A stretch of 64,000 nt of DNA from Mesotaenium endlicherianum (taxonomy: Eukaryota; Streptophyta; Zygnematophyceae; Zygnematales; Mesotaeniaceae), in NCBI GenBank assembly GCA_009602735.1, contig WELA01005162.1:80432-144431 (forward strand), in the 5' to 3' direction. The notes below the pieces were generated by a model. The model made no database searches, had not been told where the DNA came from, and worked only from the letters and a program-made list of their open reading frames with translations. A program made the translations under genes and the position numbers. Of this stretch, positions 1-13,100 are shown in pieces; positions within the stretch are counted from its first letter, which is position 1; each line of letters opens with the position of its first letter.

Positions 1-1240
1 TGTTGGACTGGAAACTCGACAGCTACGGTGATTACCCATTAGCCAAAAATGCGCGTAGACCACCTCCTGGACCGGTCTCTGATGGGTAATCACTGGTAAT
101 CACTGCTAGGAGATTCGAGAGTGGACTTGCGAGTCGACTTCTGACAAGGAGAGCCGTGTCCGCGTTTAGTTAGGTCTCCGTGAAAAGCGTTTGCCATGGA
201 TGCGCATGAATATTATATGCATAAATGTCCGAGTCCCGACATTCAAACAAATATCGTCCTGACACAATTTGCTCCCTTCCGCACCTTTGGCGCCTTTTGG
301 CGCCGTTAAATCTGTTGGTCGACCGTAAATACGAAGCCAACACCTTATCTTTAACCAATCACGTTTAAGAGTAACAAAAGTCTGACCCCGAGCTGCATAT
401 CGATAGGCATAGCTTAGATGCGCCGAATGGCGCCGTTTAAGCAGCCCAGTCAGGTCCAGCCTGTCCAATATTGTCGATCTGTTCGGTCACCAGTGTTTAA
501 CATCGGACTTGTTTAAGAATCTCACTGATCTTTATGACACCCCTTTGACGATGAGGAATCCCAGTTCATTTGCTTGTGATTCGTCAGATGAGTAGAAACT
601 TGCTTCTTATTGGTTTTGGTTCGAGAATTAAGCATATTCTTTCATCACATTAGCCAATGAAACCAAGTTAAGGTGTTTTCTCGACCTTCCACAAAGATCG
701 AACATTTAAGCACAACCAGGCGGCAAGTAGACCAATATGACGTATTTTGCCGATCAAGTTATTCTAGTGGTGTCGCGTCCAACAGCCACCAGAGTCCAGA
801 AAGTGTACGATATTTTGACATTCGTACGTAACGTTGCTGAAAGCAGGAGGCATCAAAAGGCACGTACCGATTGGCAGTACGTATTTCAGAACGACGAACA
901 TTCGTAGAGGACGCTTTGGGAAACCTATCAAACCAGTTTCCATTTAATCGAAAGCTTTTCTAGTGTACAACTTACAATATGTCAATCAGTACGTGAACGA
1001 CATTGGAGCATGTGTTGTACGATGGGCACCTCGACAAGCGGAATTGGAGGAGATTGTGGGCTTGGACATGTTGTTCGTGGATCCCGACAAAATATGTACC
1101 TACTAACCATGAACACTTCTTCATCATCACGTGTTGATTGACTGAAAACAAACAAATGAGACAAAACAATATGACGAAGCGTCAAAAGTAAAACATACTG
1201 GGAAGGATGGGAAAGGACTACTCATTATGATAAATCACGT
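1..1240. other. gene-free stretch with a short perfect hairpin
   Basis: I see no convincing gene here; open frames are short and show no recognisable motif. The one clear structure is a perfect 11-bp inverted repeat, GTGATTACCCA at 28-38 and its complement at 83-93. Its arms enclose AGACCACC and GGTCTC-like words that recur near 1281-1335 and 18811-18880. Confidence 0.4.
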
Positions 1241-1280
1241 GAAAGTGGCGAATCCGAATGGTACAAGAAGCCACTGACAA

Positions 1281-1620
1281 TGATTACCCAGTAGGCACAG
1301 TTGGAATTAGACCACCCGTGGACTGGTCTCGAAATGCGGTTGATGCCGTCATATGTCGTTGGTGAGTCTGGACGACCTTCTTCCGAGTGTGCAACAGGTG
1401 GCCGATTGCTGTTTTTGACCAAGGTGCCCCGACTCTGACAGGCGCCGACCACTTTGGCCAAGGGCTTGCCTGCAAGGCTGAACCATGTCAGTGAATGTCA
1501 GAACGCAATTCCGAAATTCCTGCGGTGCCAATACCACGAGGAAAAGCCACCAATGTTCTGCGTGGTCTGCCGGTAGACCAAGAGCGCATCGATACATCGA
1601 CACATGGGGGGGAAACTGCC
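1281..1620. repeat. left partner of a diverged inverted-repeat pair
   Basis: Two blocks here recur in inverted orientation near 18.4-18.9 kb. The first is TGATTACCCA followed by AGACCACC (1281-1320), matching the complement of 18811-18878. The second is a GCATCGAT..CATCGA..CATGGGGGG block (1586-1620), matching the complement of 18416-18450. The blocks are about 310 bp apart here and about 430 bp apart on the right. They could be worn terminal inverted repeats of one large element, or two separate small elements in opposite orientation. Confidence 0.4.
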
Positions 1621-2859
1621 GCTAATTTTCGGAAATCTTGAATTTGGAGCGTTAATTTTTTGAATATCATCTCTATTTTTTGCCGTTTTGAGTTGTGGTC
1701 CCTAAAGAGCTCTAATTTTTTAGGCCTTTTATTTACGGGCTTTAATTTTCTGTTTGTTTGATTTATGGGCGCTAATTTTTCAAGAGGTGTTTTTATATTG
1801 GAGACTTTGAATTTAGGGCGCTTATTTTTGAAGTCGCTATTTTTTGCGCGCGACTGCGTGTCGCTGATTGATTAGTTAGGTCTAAACTGCTCTATTTTCT
1901 CGTCGTTTGAATTCCCGGCGCTATGTGAACTTTTGACCGCTGCAGTTGGCTTTTTATGACACGTATGTTGACTGCCCGTCATCCGTCAGTAGCAGTCGGT
2001 AGTTACCAGTCGTTATCCTACGATACGCGTCGATAAGGTTCGGTCTTGTTCGGTGTTCTAATTTAAACGATTATCTCACGACTTGCAGCGTTTTCGTTCA
2101 TCGGTGTAGATTGGTTAAGATTGTTGTCGATCAACCGCGATCGATGTCGATCAAACCAGTTCGGAGCACTACCTGGCCCAAGCTGGCCGTACGTAGCAGT
2201 ATGCAGCTGTACTCGTAACTCTGGATCGCCCAGGTTCGCCATGCTTCACCTATGTTCGCTTTGGTTCGCCTAGGTTCGCCAGATTATTAGCCTTATTCAG
2301 CCCAATGAAGTCATAATTAGCCCAATATATCCCTCATTTGCCCAATCCTACCCAGTCCAGTGTCATGTTCTTAGCATTTACTATTCTCCCCAATTCTCCC
2401 TGCTTAACTAACCCCATGTGACCCAATATTTTTGCACACAATAGAAACAACCTCATTTGTTGTGCAAGGTAGGGAAAAATTATTATACACATTTGGTTAT
2501 CTATGTTACCATGTTAATCCACCTTTGTGTGCTATAATACACTTGATGATTTTCTACAATACATTGTGACAACTGAAATAAATTCATTGTAATATTGACC
2601 ATCCTCTTTAACATCTTTGTACTATGAGGTCTTTTTTGAATGTGTAAATCATCCAAATATGCTTAACGATGTATTGAGAGCAAATTACATAGAAACACCA
2701 TTGGCCTTACTATGTCAACCATTATTCCATGTTATTGTATCATTGTATTCAGTCGGGCCCATATTGTCAATTTGCCCATAATAACCTTTTGGCTTACCAC
2801 TTATTGGCATGTTCACATTGCATGTCTTTGTATTGTACATATAACACAGACTAGGCCAA
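1621..2859. other. AT-rich gene-free stretch with a recurring GGCGCTAATTTT-like word
   Basis: No gene is supported. Between about 1605 and 1930 a degenerate word of the type GGGCGCTAATTTTT recurs every few tens of bases, and related words lie near 18361-18400. From about 2250 to 2850 the sequence is AT-rich and low in complexity. Confidence 0.35.
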
Positions 2860-5800
2860 GCCCCTCACTTATGCCTATTCGGGAGTATTTTCAATTGTTA
2901 CATCTTTCGTCCATATAAACTTCAATTCTCCACATCAAAAATTAGTGCGGCTTGCTCTCCATCTCGTTAATTTGTGCCTAGTTCTCCTTCTAATATTCTT
3001 CTCTTTTAACTACCCTTGCCAACGGCTTGTAGTGGGGTGAGTGATTCCATGTTTGTATATATGTATTGGGTAGCAATTCACCCAATAGAACAAAACATCC
3101 ATTCAAACGACAACTCTCTATAGCTATAATAATATGACTCGCGCTTTATCTCCTTGTCTTGCATTTATCTCCCCCTCTAATGTTTCACTCTTTTGAGTAC
3201 CCTTGCCAAAGGCTTGTAAATGGGTGAGTGATTCCATGTCTTTATATATGTCATGGAGAGTATGTTCACCCATGACATCCTCATCCCTAAAATTTCCAAC
3301 CCTCCATAGGTAGGAGTGCGCCATTTGCGCACCTTCCCGTTGACTTGCGTCTAACTCCTCCATCAATGTTTCACTATTTTGAGTATCCTTGGTAAGGGTT
3401 TGTAATTGGAGTCAATGGTTCTACGTCTTTACATAAGTAGTGGTGCGTATGTCCAACCATTACATCTGCCATCCCTTTAAAGACAATCCTCCATAACTAG
3501 GAGGTTGCAAGTTACTCACCCTCTCGTCGACTTGCGCTTAACTCCCCCTCTACTGTTTCACTTTTTTGACCACCCTAGCTGAAGGTTTGTAAACGGGGCC
3601 CAAGTTTAAGTGTATTAATAGATGTAATAAGTGGTTTCTTCCACTCATTACAACCATCATGCATTAATACTACTCTCTATAGCGTGGAGAACGCAAGGGA
3701 ACACACCATCTCGTAGGCTCGCCCCTAGCTCCCTCTCTAATGACTTGTATCACTCTCTTGAGTATCATTGTCAAAGGTTTGTTAGTGAGCCCCTCATTCC
3801 CTGCCTACATATAAGTAATGAGGAGTATGCCCTCCTATCACATCCATCATCCATCGATAATACAACCCTCAATTGCTAGGAGAGTGCACGTCAAGATTTT
3901 ATTGTTGACCCTTCCCTAGCTCCCCCTCCAATGTTGCACTCTCTTAAGTATCCTTGCCAGAGGACTGTGATTGTGGTCCTTGGTTCCCTATCTTTCTAAT
4001 AATGATGGGAAGTATGCTCACCCATTACATCCCTCACCCTGCAATAATACATCCCTCCACATGTAGGACATTGCAAGTCGCGCACTTTCTCGTTGTCTCG
4101 CCCCTCGCTCCTCTAATGGAAAACTCATAGCACTCTCTTGAGTATCCTTGCCATGTAATTGGAGAAGGGACCAATGGTCCCATGTCTTGTATAAGGAATG
4201 GATAGTATGTCCCTCAAAAGGCCAACCCTCCATAGCTAAGACAACGCCAGTTGCGTCCATTTGTTGACTCGCTCTTCGTTCCCTCTTTAATGGATAATTT
4301 GTAGCACTCTTTTGAATCTTCCATTTAAATAATGAAGAGGGGCCCAATGTACCCATGTCTTTGTATAAGTAATGGGGAGTATGTACAGCCATTACATCAC
4401 TAATCCCTCAAAAGGCCAACCCTTAATAGCTAGTAAAGGCCAGATTGCGCTCCATTTTGTTGACCCGCCCCTCACTCTTCATCCAATAAGTTGTATCACT
4501 CTTTAAGTATCTTTGCCAGATGATTGGAGATGGTTGGAATGGTCCCATGTCTTTGTGTAATCAATGGGGACTATGTACAGCCATGACATCGCTAATCCTC
4601 CAAAGGTCACCCTCCATAGCTAAGACAGTGCAAGTTGCGCTCCATCTCATCGACTTGACCCTCGCTCGATCCATCCAATGGGTTTTATCAGTCTTTTAAG
4701 TATCATTCCCATATAATTGGAGATGGACCAATGTGTTCATATACAGAATGGGGAGTATGTAGAGCCATTGTATCCTTCATCGCTCAAAAGGTCAACCCTC
4801 CATAGCTAAGAGGGGGCAAGTTGCGCATCGTCTCGTTGACTCGCGCCTTGCTCTCCTTCCATTGAGTTGTATCACTCTTTTAAGCATCCTTGCCAAATGA
4901 TTGGAGATGGTTGGAATGGTCCCATGTCTTTATATAGGTAATGAGGAGTATGTAGAGCCATTTCATCCTTGATCGCTCAAAAGGTCAACCCTCCATAGCT
5001 AAGAGGGGACAAGTTGCGGATTGTTTCGTTGACTCGCCCCTTGCTCTCCTTCCAATGAGTTGTATTACTCTTTTGAGTATCCTTGCCACACAATCGGAGA
5101 GGGGCCCATGTCTTTGTATAAGAAATAGGGAGTGTGTACAGCCTCATCACTTATCCCTCAAAAGGCCAATACTCCATAGCCATAATAGCGCAAGTTGCGA
5201 TCCATATTTCGACTCGCCCCGAGCTCCCCCTCCAATGAATAACTTGTTCCACTCTTTTGATTATCCTTGCCATATAAGTGGAGAGGGGCCCAATGATTAC
5301 ATGTCTTTTTATAAGTAATGGGGAGGGTGTACAACCATTACATCACTAATCCTTCACAAGGCCAACCCTCCATAGCTATGACAACGCCAGTTGCGTCCAT
5401 CTCTCGACTCACCCCTCACTCCCCCTCTAATGGATGACTTGTAGCACTCTTTTGAGTATCCTTGCCATGTAAGTGGAGAGAGGCCCAATGATTACATGTC
5501 TTTTTCTAAGCAATGGGAAGGGTGTACAACCATTACATCACTAATTCCTCACAAGGCCAACCCTCCATAGTTAAGACGGCACAAATTGCGCAATATCTCG
5601 ACGACTTGCCTCTAAGTCCCCCTCCAAGCATAACTTGCTGTACTCTTTTGAGTATCTTTGCCATGTTCTTGGAGAGGGTACCAATGATCCCATTGATTTG
5701 TACAAGTAATAGAGTATGTGGAGCAATTACATCACAAATGCCTCCAAATGCCAACCCTCATAGCTAAGGCAGCGCAAGTGGCAATCCTTCACCTCGACCC

Positions 5801-8050
5801 GCCCCCCGCTCCCCCTGTAATGGATAGTTTGTACCACTCTTTTGGTTATTCTTGCCATGTAATTGGAGAGGTGCCCAATAATCTCATGTTTATGTATAAG
5901 TGATGGGGAGTATGTACATCCATTACATCACTGAAACTATAAAAGGCCAACTCTCCAAAGCTAAAACAGTGAAGTTGTGTCCATCTGTCGACTCGCCCGT
6001 CTCTCCCCCTCTAATGGATGACTTGTAGCACTCTTTTAAGTATCCTGGCCATGTAAGTGGAGAGGGGCACAATGGTTCCATGTCTTTTTATAAGTAATGG
6101 GGAGGGTGTACAACCATTACATCACTAATCCTTCAGAAGGCCAACCCTCCATAGCTATGACATCGCCAGTTGCGTCCATCTCTCGACTCGCCCCTCGCTC
6201 CCCCTCTAATGGATGACTTGTAGCACTCATTTGAGTATCCTGGCCATGTAAGTGGAGAGGGTCCCCATGGTTAAATGTCTTTGTAAAAGTCATGGGGAGT
6301 GTGTTGAGCCATTTTATCACTAATCCCTTACAAGGCCAACCCTCCATAGCTGAGACGGCGCAAGTTGCGCAATGTCTCGTCGACTCGCCTCTAAGTCCTC
6401 CTCCGAGGAATAACTTACAGCACTCTTTTGAGTAAGCTTGCCATGTTATTGAAGAGGGTATCAATGGTTGAGAGATGGTCCAATGGGTCCAATGAGTGTA
6501 TCGAGCCATTACAATATTACTCCCTCAGAAGGCAAACCCTCCATAGCTAAGACGGCGCAAGTTGCGCTCTTTCTCGTCAACTCGTCCATCGCTTTTTATT
6601 TAATGACTTGTAGCACTCTATCGAGTATCATTGCCACGTAGTTTTAGAGGGGCCTAATGCTTACATGTCTTTGTTTAATTCATGGGGAGAATGTACAGCC
6701 ATTACATCATTAATCCAATAAAAGGCAGATTCACCATAGCTAAGACGACGCAAGTTGCTCAACGTCTTGTGTACTCGCCTCCAAGTCCTCCCTAAGGATA
6801 ACTTGTACCTCTGTTTTGAGTATTCTTGCCATGTAATTGAAGAGTGGCCCAATGGTCTCATGTCTTTGTATAAGTGATGGGGAGTATTTACAACCATTAC
6901 ATCTCTAGAACTGTAAAAGGTCAACCCTCCAAAGCTAAGACAACGCAAGTTCCGTCCATCTCTCGACTCGCCCCTCGCTCCCCCTCTAACGGATGACTTG
7001 TAGCACTCTTTTGAGTATCCTTGCCATGTTATTGGAGAAGGGACTAATAATCCCATTTTTTTAAATAAGTAATGGGGAGAAAGTACATCCATTACATCAC
7101 TAATCCCTCTGAAGGCAAACCCTCCATAGCTAAGACGGCGCAAGTTTCTCAACGTCTCGTCGACTCGTCTCTAACTTCCCCTTCAAGGGATAACTTGCAG
7201 CACTCTTATGAGTATTCTTGCCATGTAACTGGAGGGGGACCCAATGGGTATACGTCTATTTAAAATTCATTGTGAGTGTGTGCAGCCATTACATCACTAA
7301 TTCCTCAAGAGATCAACCCTCCATAGCTAAGATAGCGGAAGCTGCGTCCATCTCTCGAGTCGTGTCTCGCTCCCCCTCTAATGGATGACTTCTATCACTC
7401 TTTTGAGTATCTTTGCCATGTAATTGGAGAAGAGCTCAATGGTGCCATGTCTTTGCATAAGTAATGGGAGTATTGGAGCCATTACATCCCTAATCTTTTC
7501 AAGGCCAACCCTCCACAGCAAAGACAGCACAAGTTGCACTCCATCTCGTTGAGGAACCTCTCGCCTCCCTCTTATGACTTGTATGACTCCTTTGAGTATT
7601 CTTGCCATACAATCGGAATTGGGCCCACTAGCTCCATGTTTTTGTAGAAGTAATGAGATTATGTACAGCATTGCATCCTTGATCCTTTCAAAGAACAACC
7701 CTCCACAGTGAAGAGAGTGCACGTTGCGCACTTTTTCGTCGATTCTTCCTTAGGCTTTAGTGACTTGTCACTCTCTTCAATATCCTTGCCAAAGCTTTGT
7801 AGATGGGGTGAAGGTATGGATGTCTCTATATATAAATTTTGGAGTATTCCCACCAATTACATCCATCGTCCATTAAAACGACAACCTTCCATAGGTAAGA
7901 GAGCGCAAGTCACGCTCCTTCTCATCAACTTGTCCGTCGGCTACAACCAATAGGTCACTCATTTTACTATATTTGCCAAAGCCTTGTAAATGGGGTGAGT
8001 GGTTGGATGTGGGTAGATGTATACTTTGAAGCATTCCCATCCTTTACATC
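2860..8050 (+). repeat. satellite array, about 190-196 bp monomers, forward orientation
   Basis: About 26 degenerate head-to-tail monomers. A CCAACCCTCCATAGCTAAGA-type word recurs near 4225, 4610, 4795, 4987, 5366, 5562, 6146, 6340, 6536, 6924, 7121, 7316, 7508 and 7700, giving a spacing of about 185-197 bp. Each monomer also carries a CTCCCCCTC-type stretch, then ACTCTTTTGAGT (a small palindrome) with TATCCTTGCCA, then an ATGTCTTTGTATAAGTAATG-type segment and CATTACATCACTAATCCCTC. Monomers are most regular around 5-7.5 kb and decay toward both ends. Short open frames across the array show no codon conservation between monomers and are not genes. Confidence 0.85.
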
Positions 8051-8330
8051 CCTCACATCCCTTACATCACTCTTTTCACAAGTCAGTTCAACGTTGTCCT
8101 CGAGGAAGTCGACGACTACAAGCGCAACTATCTGGCTGAGCTATGTATGCTTGGCACTTAGGCGCATAAGGGATGGAAGGGGGGAGAGTGCTGCACAATA
8201 TATATCTAAAGACATCCAATCACTCCCCTCATTTACAATGCTTTGACTAGGATACTCAAAACATGGACAAGTTAGTTCAACGTAGCCATGGAGGAAGCCC
8301 ACGACGAAAAGCGCAACGACTAGGTAACGT
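8051..8330. other. orientation-switch junction of the satellite array
   Basis: Monomers before this stretch read in one orientation and those after it in the other. The junction is poorly conserved but holds two similar stretches, near 8087-8130 and 8270-8320 (AGTTCAACGT, then a GAGGAAG..GACGAC/ACGACGA run and AAGCGCAAC). They point the same way and suggest that diverged monomers run through the switch. Confidence 0.5.
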
Positions 8331-9256
8331 ATGGAGGGTTGTCATTTGCATGGATGAGAGATGTAAAGGGGGGGCATGCTGCATCATACATATCTAAAGA
8401 CTTCCAATCACTCCCCTCATTTACAATGGCAAGGATACTCAGTAGAATGCTACAAGTTAATTATTAAAGAGCAATGGGCGAGTCGACGAGAAGGAGCGCA
8501 ACTTGCGCTGTCATCGCTATGGAGGTTGGCCATTTGTGGAATTGGTTATGTAATGGCTGGACATGCTCTCCATTACTTAAAAAAAGATATGGGACCATTG
8601 GGCCCCTCTCCACTTACATGGCCAGGATACTCAAAAGAGTGCTACAAGTCATCCATTAGAGGGGGAGCGAGGTGCGAGTCGAGAGATGGACACAACTTCA
8701 CTGTCTTAGCTTTGGAGGGTTGGCCTTTTATAGTTCTAGTGATGAAATTGATGTACATGCTCCCTATCACTTATACACTGACATGAGATCATTGGGCACC
8801 TCTCCAATTACATGGCAAGGATAACCAAAAGGGTGGTACAAAATATTCATCACAGGGGGAGCGAGGGGCGGGTCGAGGTGAAGGATTGCCACTTGCGCTG
8901 CCTTAGCTATGGAGGGTTGGCATTTGGAGGCATTTGTGATGTAATTTCTCCACATGCTCCTTAATACTTATACAAATCAATGGGATCATTGGTACCCTCT
9001 CCAAGAACATGGCAAGGATACTCAAAAGAGTACAGCAAGTTATTTTTGGATGGGGACTTAGAGGCGAGTCGACGAGACATTGCGCAACTTGCGCCGTCTT
9101 AGTTGTGGAGGGTTGGCCTTTTGAGGGATTAGTGTTGTAATGGCTCAACACACTCCCCATGACTTATACAAAGACATGGAACCATTGTGCCCCTCTCCAC
9201 TTACATGGCCAGGATACTCAAAAGAGTGCTACAAGTCATCCATTAGAGAGGGAGGG
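8331..9256 (-). repeat. satellite array, inverted orientation
   Basis: About five monomers of the same satellite on the opposite strand. TATGGAGGGTTGGCC-type words, the complement of the forward landmark, recur near 8333, 8518, 8713, 8908 and 9103 with the same spacing of about 190-195 bp. The array is cut at 9256 by chromovirus A. Confidence 0.85.
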
Positions 9257-10198
9257 TGTGACGTTTCTACTTTTCGAGAGGATCTTTCCTCGGTATTCAA
9301 GGAATATTTATTTCAAGTGGGAGGAAAATCTATATACTTGTGGAAATTGACGAATACTCGAAAGAGCGAAAGTGAAAACTAACGTAGAATGTGTGCTTGT
9401 GAGAGTTGCACTCACAATGACTCTGCAGGTATTTATACCTGCACAACATGAGGCACTGGAGTGCTTCGAGTCACCACCTAGGGCACTGGTTCATGTTCAA
9501 CGAAAACGGTTGAAGGGACGTGTCCCATTCGGCCGAATGCTCGAAACGCGCAGTTGGCCGTTTGGAGACTTTTCGACGGTTTCCGAAAAACCGTTTCGCG
9601 CCAAACGGGCGTTTTTGCGTTCTCGCGACTTTCCGAAAAAGTCGCGATTGATGGCGGAGTCGCGTACACATGCTTTCGTCATGAACCGGTAGTTTAAAGA
9701 GCTACTTTGGCCAATCGGTTAGGTATGAACGTTTCAAACGAAAGTCGCGGGTTTGAATCCGCTCGGATGCAAAGCGACTTTGCATATTTCGTTTCGTTTG
9801 ACTTTACGACTGTTTGTTCGTATTAATGATATGACAGTTCCTTCGTATTACGACTAGTCGTAATCCGAAATCTGTGATTTTCCATTATTCGTAATGATGA
9901 CAATCAAAATAACTTAATCAAACAATGATTAATTAAATTATCATCTCATAATTATTCGAAGTAACTTTATGAATAATTATGTCGTATTTTTGCGAAATAG
10001 TCGAATTACGTTACGACGCTTTTTGCAATAGTATCTCGGTCGTTTCGCCAATTGACCAGGAATCAATCGGCACACGTGTGTGGCGAATAAATCAATGTGA
10101 TGCAATCATTTATCAAATAACTTATGATATATAGTATAACGTATTTTTGGTAATTAGGAAAACGTCCCAAATACGCCTAAAAAGCTCAAATCGTTACA
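9257..10198 (-). repeat. 3' LTR of chromovirus A
   Basis: 942 bp, nearly identical to 15233-16172. It contains GGTATTTATACC (a TATA-like palindrome, about 9428-9439) and a tRNA-like stretch with A- and B-box-like words at 9708-9718 and 9750-9760. Confidence 0.93.
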
Positions 10199-13100
10199 CT
10201 CCTCCCCCCTTAAAAGAACTTAACGTCCTCGTTAAGCGTACGTCATTTAAGTCGTAGATGTGTCGATACTAGCCTTGACTAGCGGAAAACACTTGTGAGC
10301 GATTGGACTATGCATCATCACAGTGACAGAAAAGAGCGATTACTTGGCCGCGTCTTTTTTGCGTTTGTTCCATGGCTTACGAAGAGCGCTTGGTAGCACA
10401 CTTGCCTCGGCGCAGAGCTTTTGAGCATCAGCCCATTGTAACCAATAATGTTGGACCAGGTCCTTACAACTAAGTAGGATTTCGTCTTGAGGTTCGTACG
10501 AGTTCCAACTGGAATCGTAATCTAGCCACTTTATCAAAAGCTCCACGCGTGGAGGTTTATGACGAGTGTAGCGGTGTCCTAAGACCTCCTCTACATCCCA
10601 GGCCTTATCATCATCGGCGAGTTCCAATTCCGGTGCTTGTGGCTGATATCGGCCATCGAACCTAAACAGCTTCAGTAAACTGACATGAAACACAGGATGC
10701 GTTCGCCCCATGGATTTAGGCAAATCCAGTCGGTATGCAACAGGTCCAACCTTTGCGATAACGATAAAAGGGCCTACCCAGCGAGGCAAAAGCTTGCGCT
10801 TTCCTGGGTGCTTGAGTTGGAGGTTTTTAGTTTGCAAAAATACTTCATTGCCAACTTGAAAACTTAACTCAGTCCTGTGCGTGTCAGCAAACTTTTTCTG
10901 CCGATCTCGAGCAGCGGCTAAAGCCAGCTTCGCATTTTTGTGCACCTCTTGAAGAGAATGGACAAATAGACGTGCACTTGGTACTCTCATGGTTCACAGC
11001 CCCGCCTCAGCGTAAACGACGCGCGCGAGAGGAGTGTGCGGATGTCGCCCATAGTTACGGGAAAATTGGAGTTTCCTTAACACTTTCCTGATAAGCATTA
11101 TTAACGGCGAACTTTGCGACTCAAAGGAGGGTATCCCAGTCGTCTTGGCGAGGATTCACATAATGCCTAAGGAACTGTTGCAGAACGCAGTTCATTCGTT
11201 CTGTCTGACCATCGGTCTGAGGATGGAAGCTAGTTGACATCTTAAGTTTCGTGCCGAAATGCGAACAAACTTCCTGCCAGAAGTGGCTCGTAAATCTACT
11301 GTCACGATCACTTATGATTTCTTTTGGCATGCCATGCAACTTGAACACGTGATCTACGAAGAGACGTGCGGTCTCGACGGCATCAAGTGCTGGGGTAGTG
11401 GCCACAAAGTGTACCATCTTAGTGAAACGATCGTTAGCACCCCATTGTGTCCTCGATTGGTGGTAGGCAATTCAACGACAAAGTCGAGGCTTATGCTTTC
11501 CCAAGGAGCACATGCAAGTTCCAATGGTTGCAACTTCCCAGCGGGCAACGTATTGCTCGGCTTATTCCTCTGACATGTTGCGCAGTTGATGATGTACTCG
11601 GCAACATCAACCTTAAGGGACGGCCAAATGTACCCTCGGCGCAAAGAGTGTGTGGTTTTGGTAATTCCATGATGACCTGAGTAAGGAGAGTCATGCGCTT
11701 CTCGTAGTAGCACATGTCTTACTCGGCCTTCTGGGACAGCAATGCGCCCATTGTGCCACCAAAAACCGTCCTCAAACGAATAGTTTGAGTGTTCTTTCCT
11801 TTTATCCATACTGTCCATCGTTACGGCTACACCGTTCAAGCCAGTACCCTGGAGATCTAGGAAAAACGGATCTTTGAGATAGCCCTCGTGAAATAGTTGA
11901 TGCAGGTCAAGTATTTCCGAGTTATGCATGCTATCCAAATCGGGTGTGCCCGCGTCACTAGGCTGGTTGCGGTCAGACGTCTAGGGGGGTACAGCAGAAT
12001 CAAGGGTGGCCGCCCTCGAAACCTGACCATTTCGTTCTCGCAAGCTCGCAACAGTCCCCAACATCAAGTGGTGGTGAGGAATTCGACTTAGAGGATCAGC
12101 AACATTGTTGCGGCCTGGGCGATACGCCCACTCAAAGTGGAATCGTTGCAAGAACTCAGACCACCTCGTCTGTCTCCTCGATAGCGTTAGCTGAATTTGA
12201 AAGAAAGTATTTGGGCAGTACTCCGTAACCACTGTCAAACCTTTGCAGCCTTCCAAATAACATCGCCAAGTTTTTAAAGCGTATATGACTGCCCAGAGCT
12301 CCTGCTCTGTCGATGAGTAATTTTGTTCGGCAGGTGTCAGCTTTCGACTCTCAAAATTAATAGGCTGGCCTGCCTGCAGCAGTACAGCCCCTATTCCAAC
12401 ACCAGACGCATCGGCGACGACCTCGTAAGGCAAGTCGGGATCGGCTAATGAAATAAGTGGCGCATTCGTGAGTGCATACTTAATGCGCTCAAATGCATGT
12501 TGCGTATTCTCATCCAAAATGAACGTCTTATCTTTCCTTGTCAGAGCAGTGGGTGGCGCGGCCATCACTGAATAACCTTGCATAAACTTACGAAAGTAGT
12601 TAGCAAACCCGAGGAATGAACGTACAGTATGTATATCGGTTGGGACAGGCCAGTCAGCGACACACGCTATCTTGGCTGGGTCAGGGCGCACCCCTTTCGA
12701 ACCCACTATATGTCCCAGGTACAACAGTTCATCCTTTAGGAAGGAACATTTCTTGAGCTTAGCGTACAGCTGCTGCTCACGAAGGATTTGCAACACCAAC
12801 TCGAGGTGCTTGTAATGCTCGTCCCTGTTCTTTGAGTAGACAAGGATATCGTCGAGGTAAACCCGGACGAATTTCCCCAAGTAAGGTCTAAACAAATCGT
12901 TCATGGTACTTTGGAATGTCGCTGGTGCATTGGTAAGTCCAAAACTTAGGACTTTGTATTGGAAATGCCCAATAGGCGTTCGAAACGCTGTTTTGGGGAC
13001 ATCCTTTGGTGTAATTCGATCTGATGATAGCCTTGGGCTAAATCAAGCGAGGAGAACACGTATGCCCCATGCAGCGAATCAAACAAATCATCAATGCGAG

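Noticed and set aside
2860-9250. Many ATG-started frames of 60-160 codons across the satellite
   Set aside because: They follow the 190-bp period, occur on both strands and differ between monomers in frame and length. They are by-products of the repeat.
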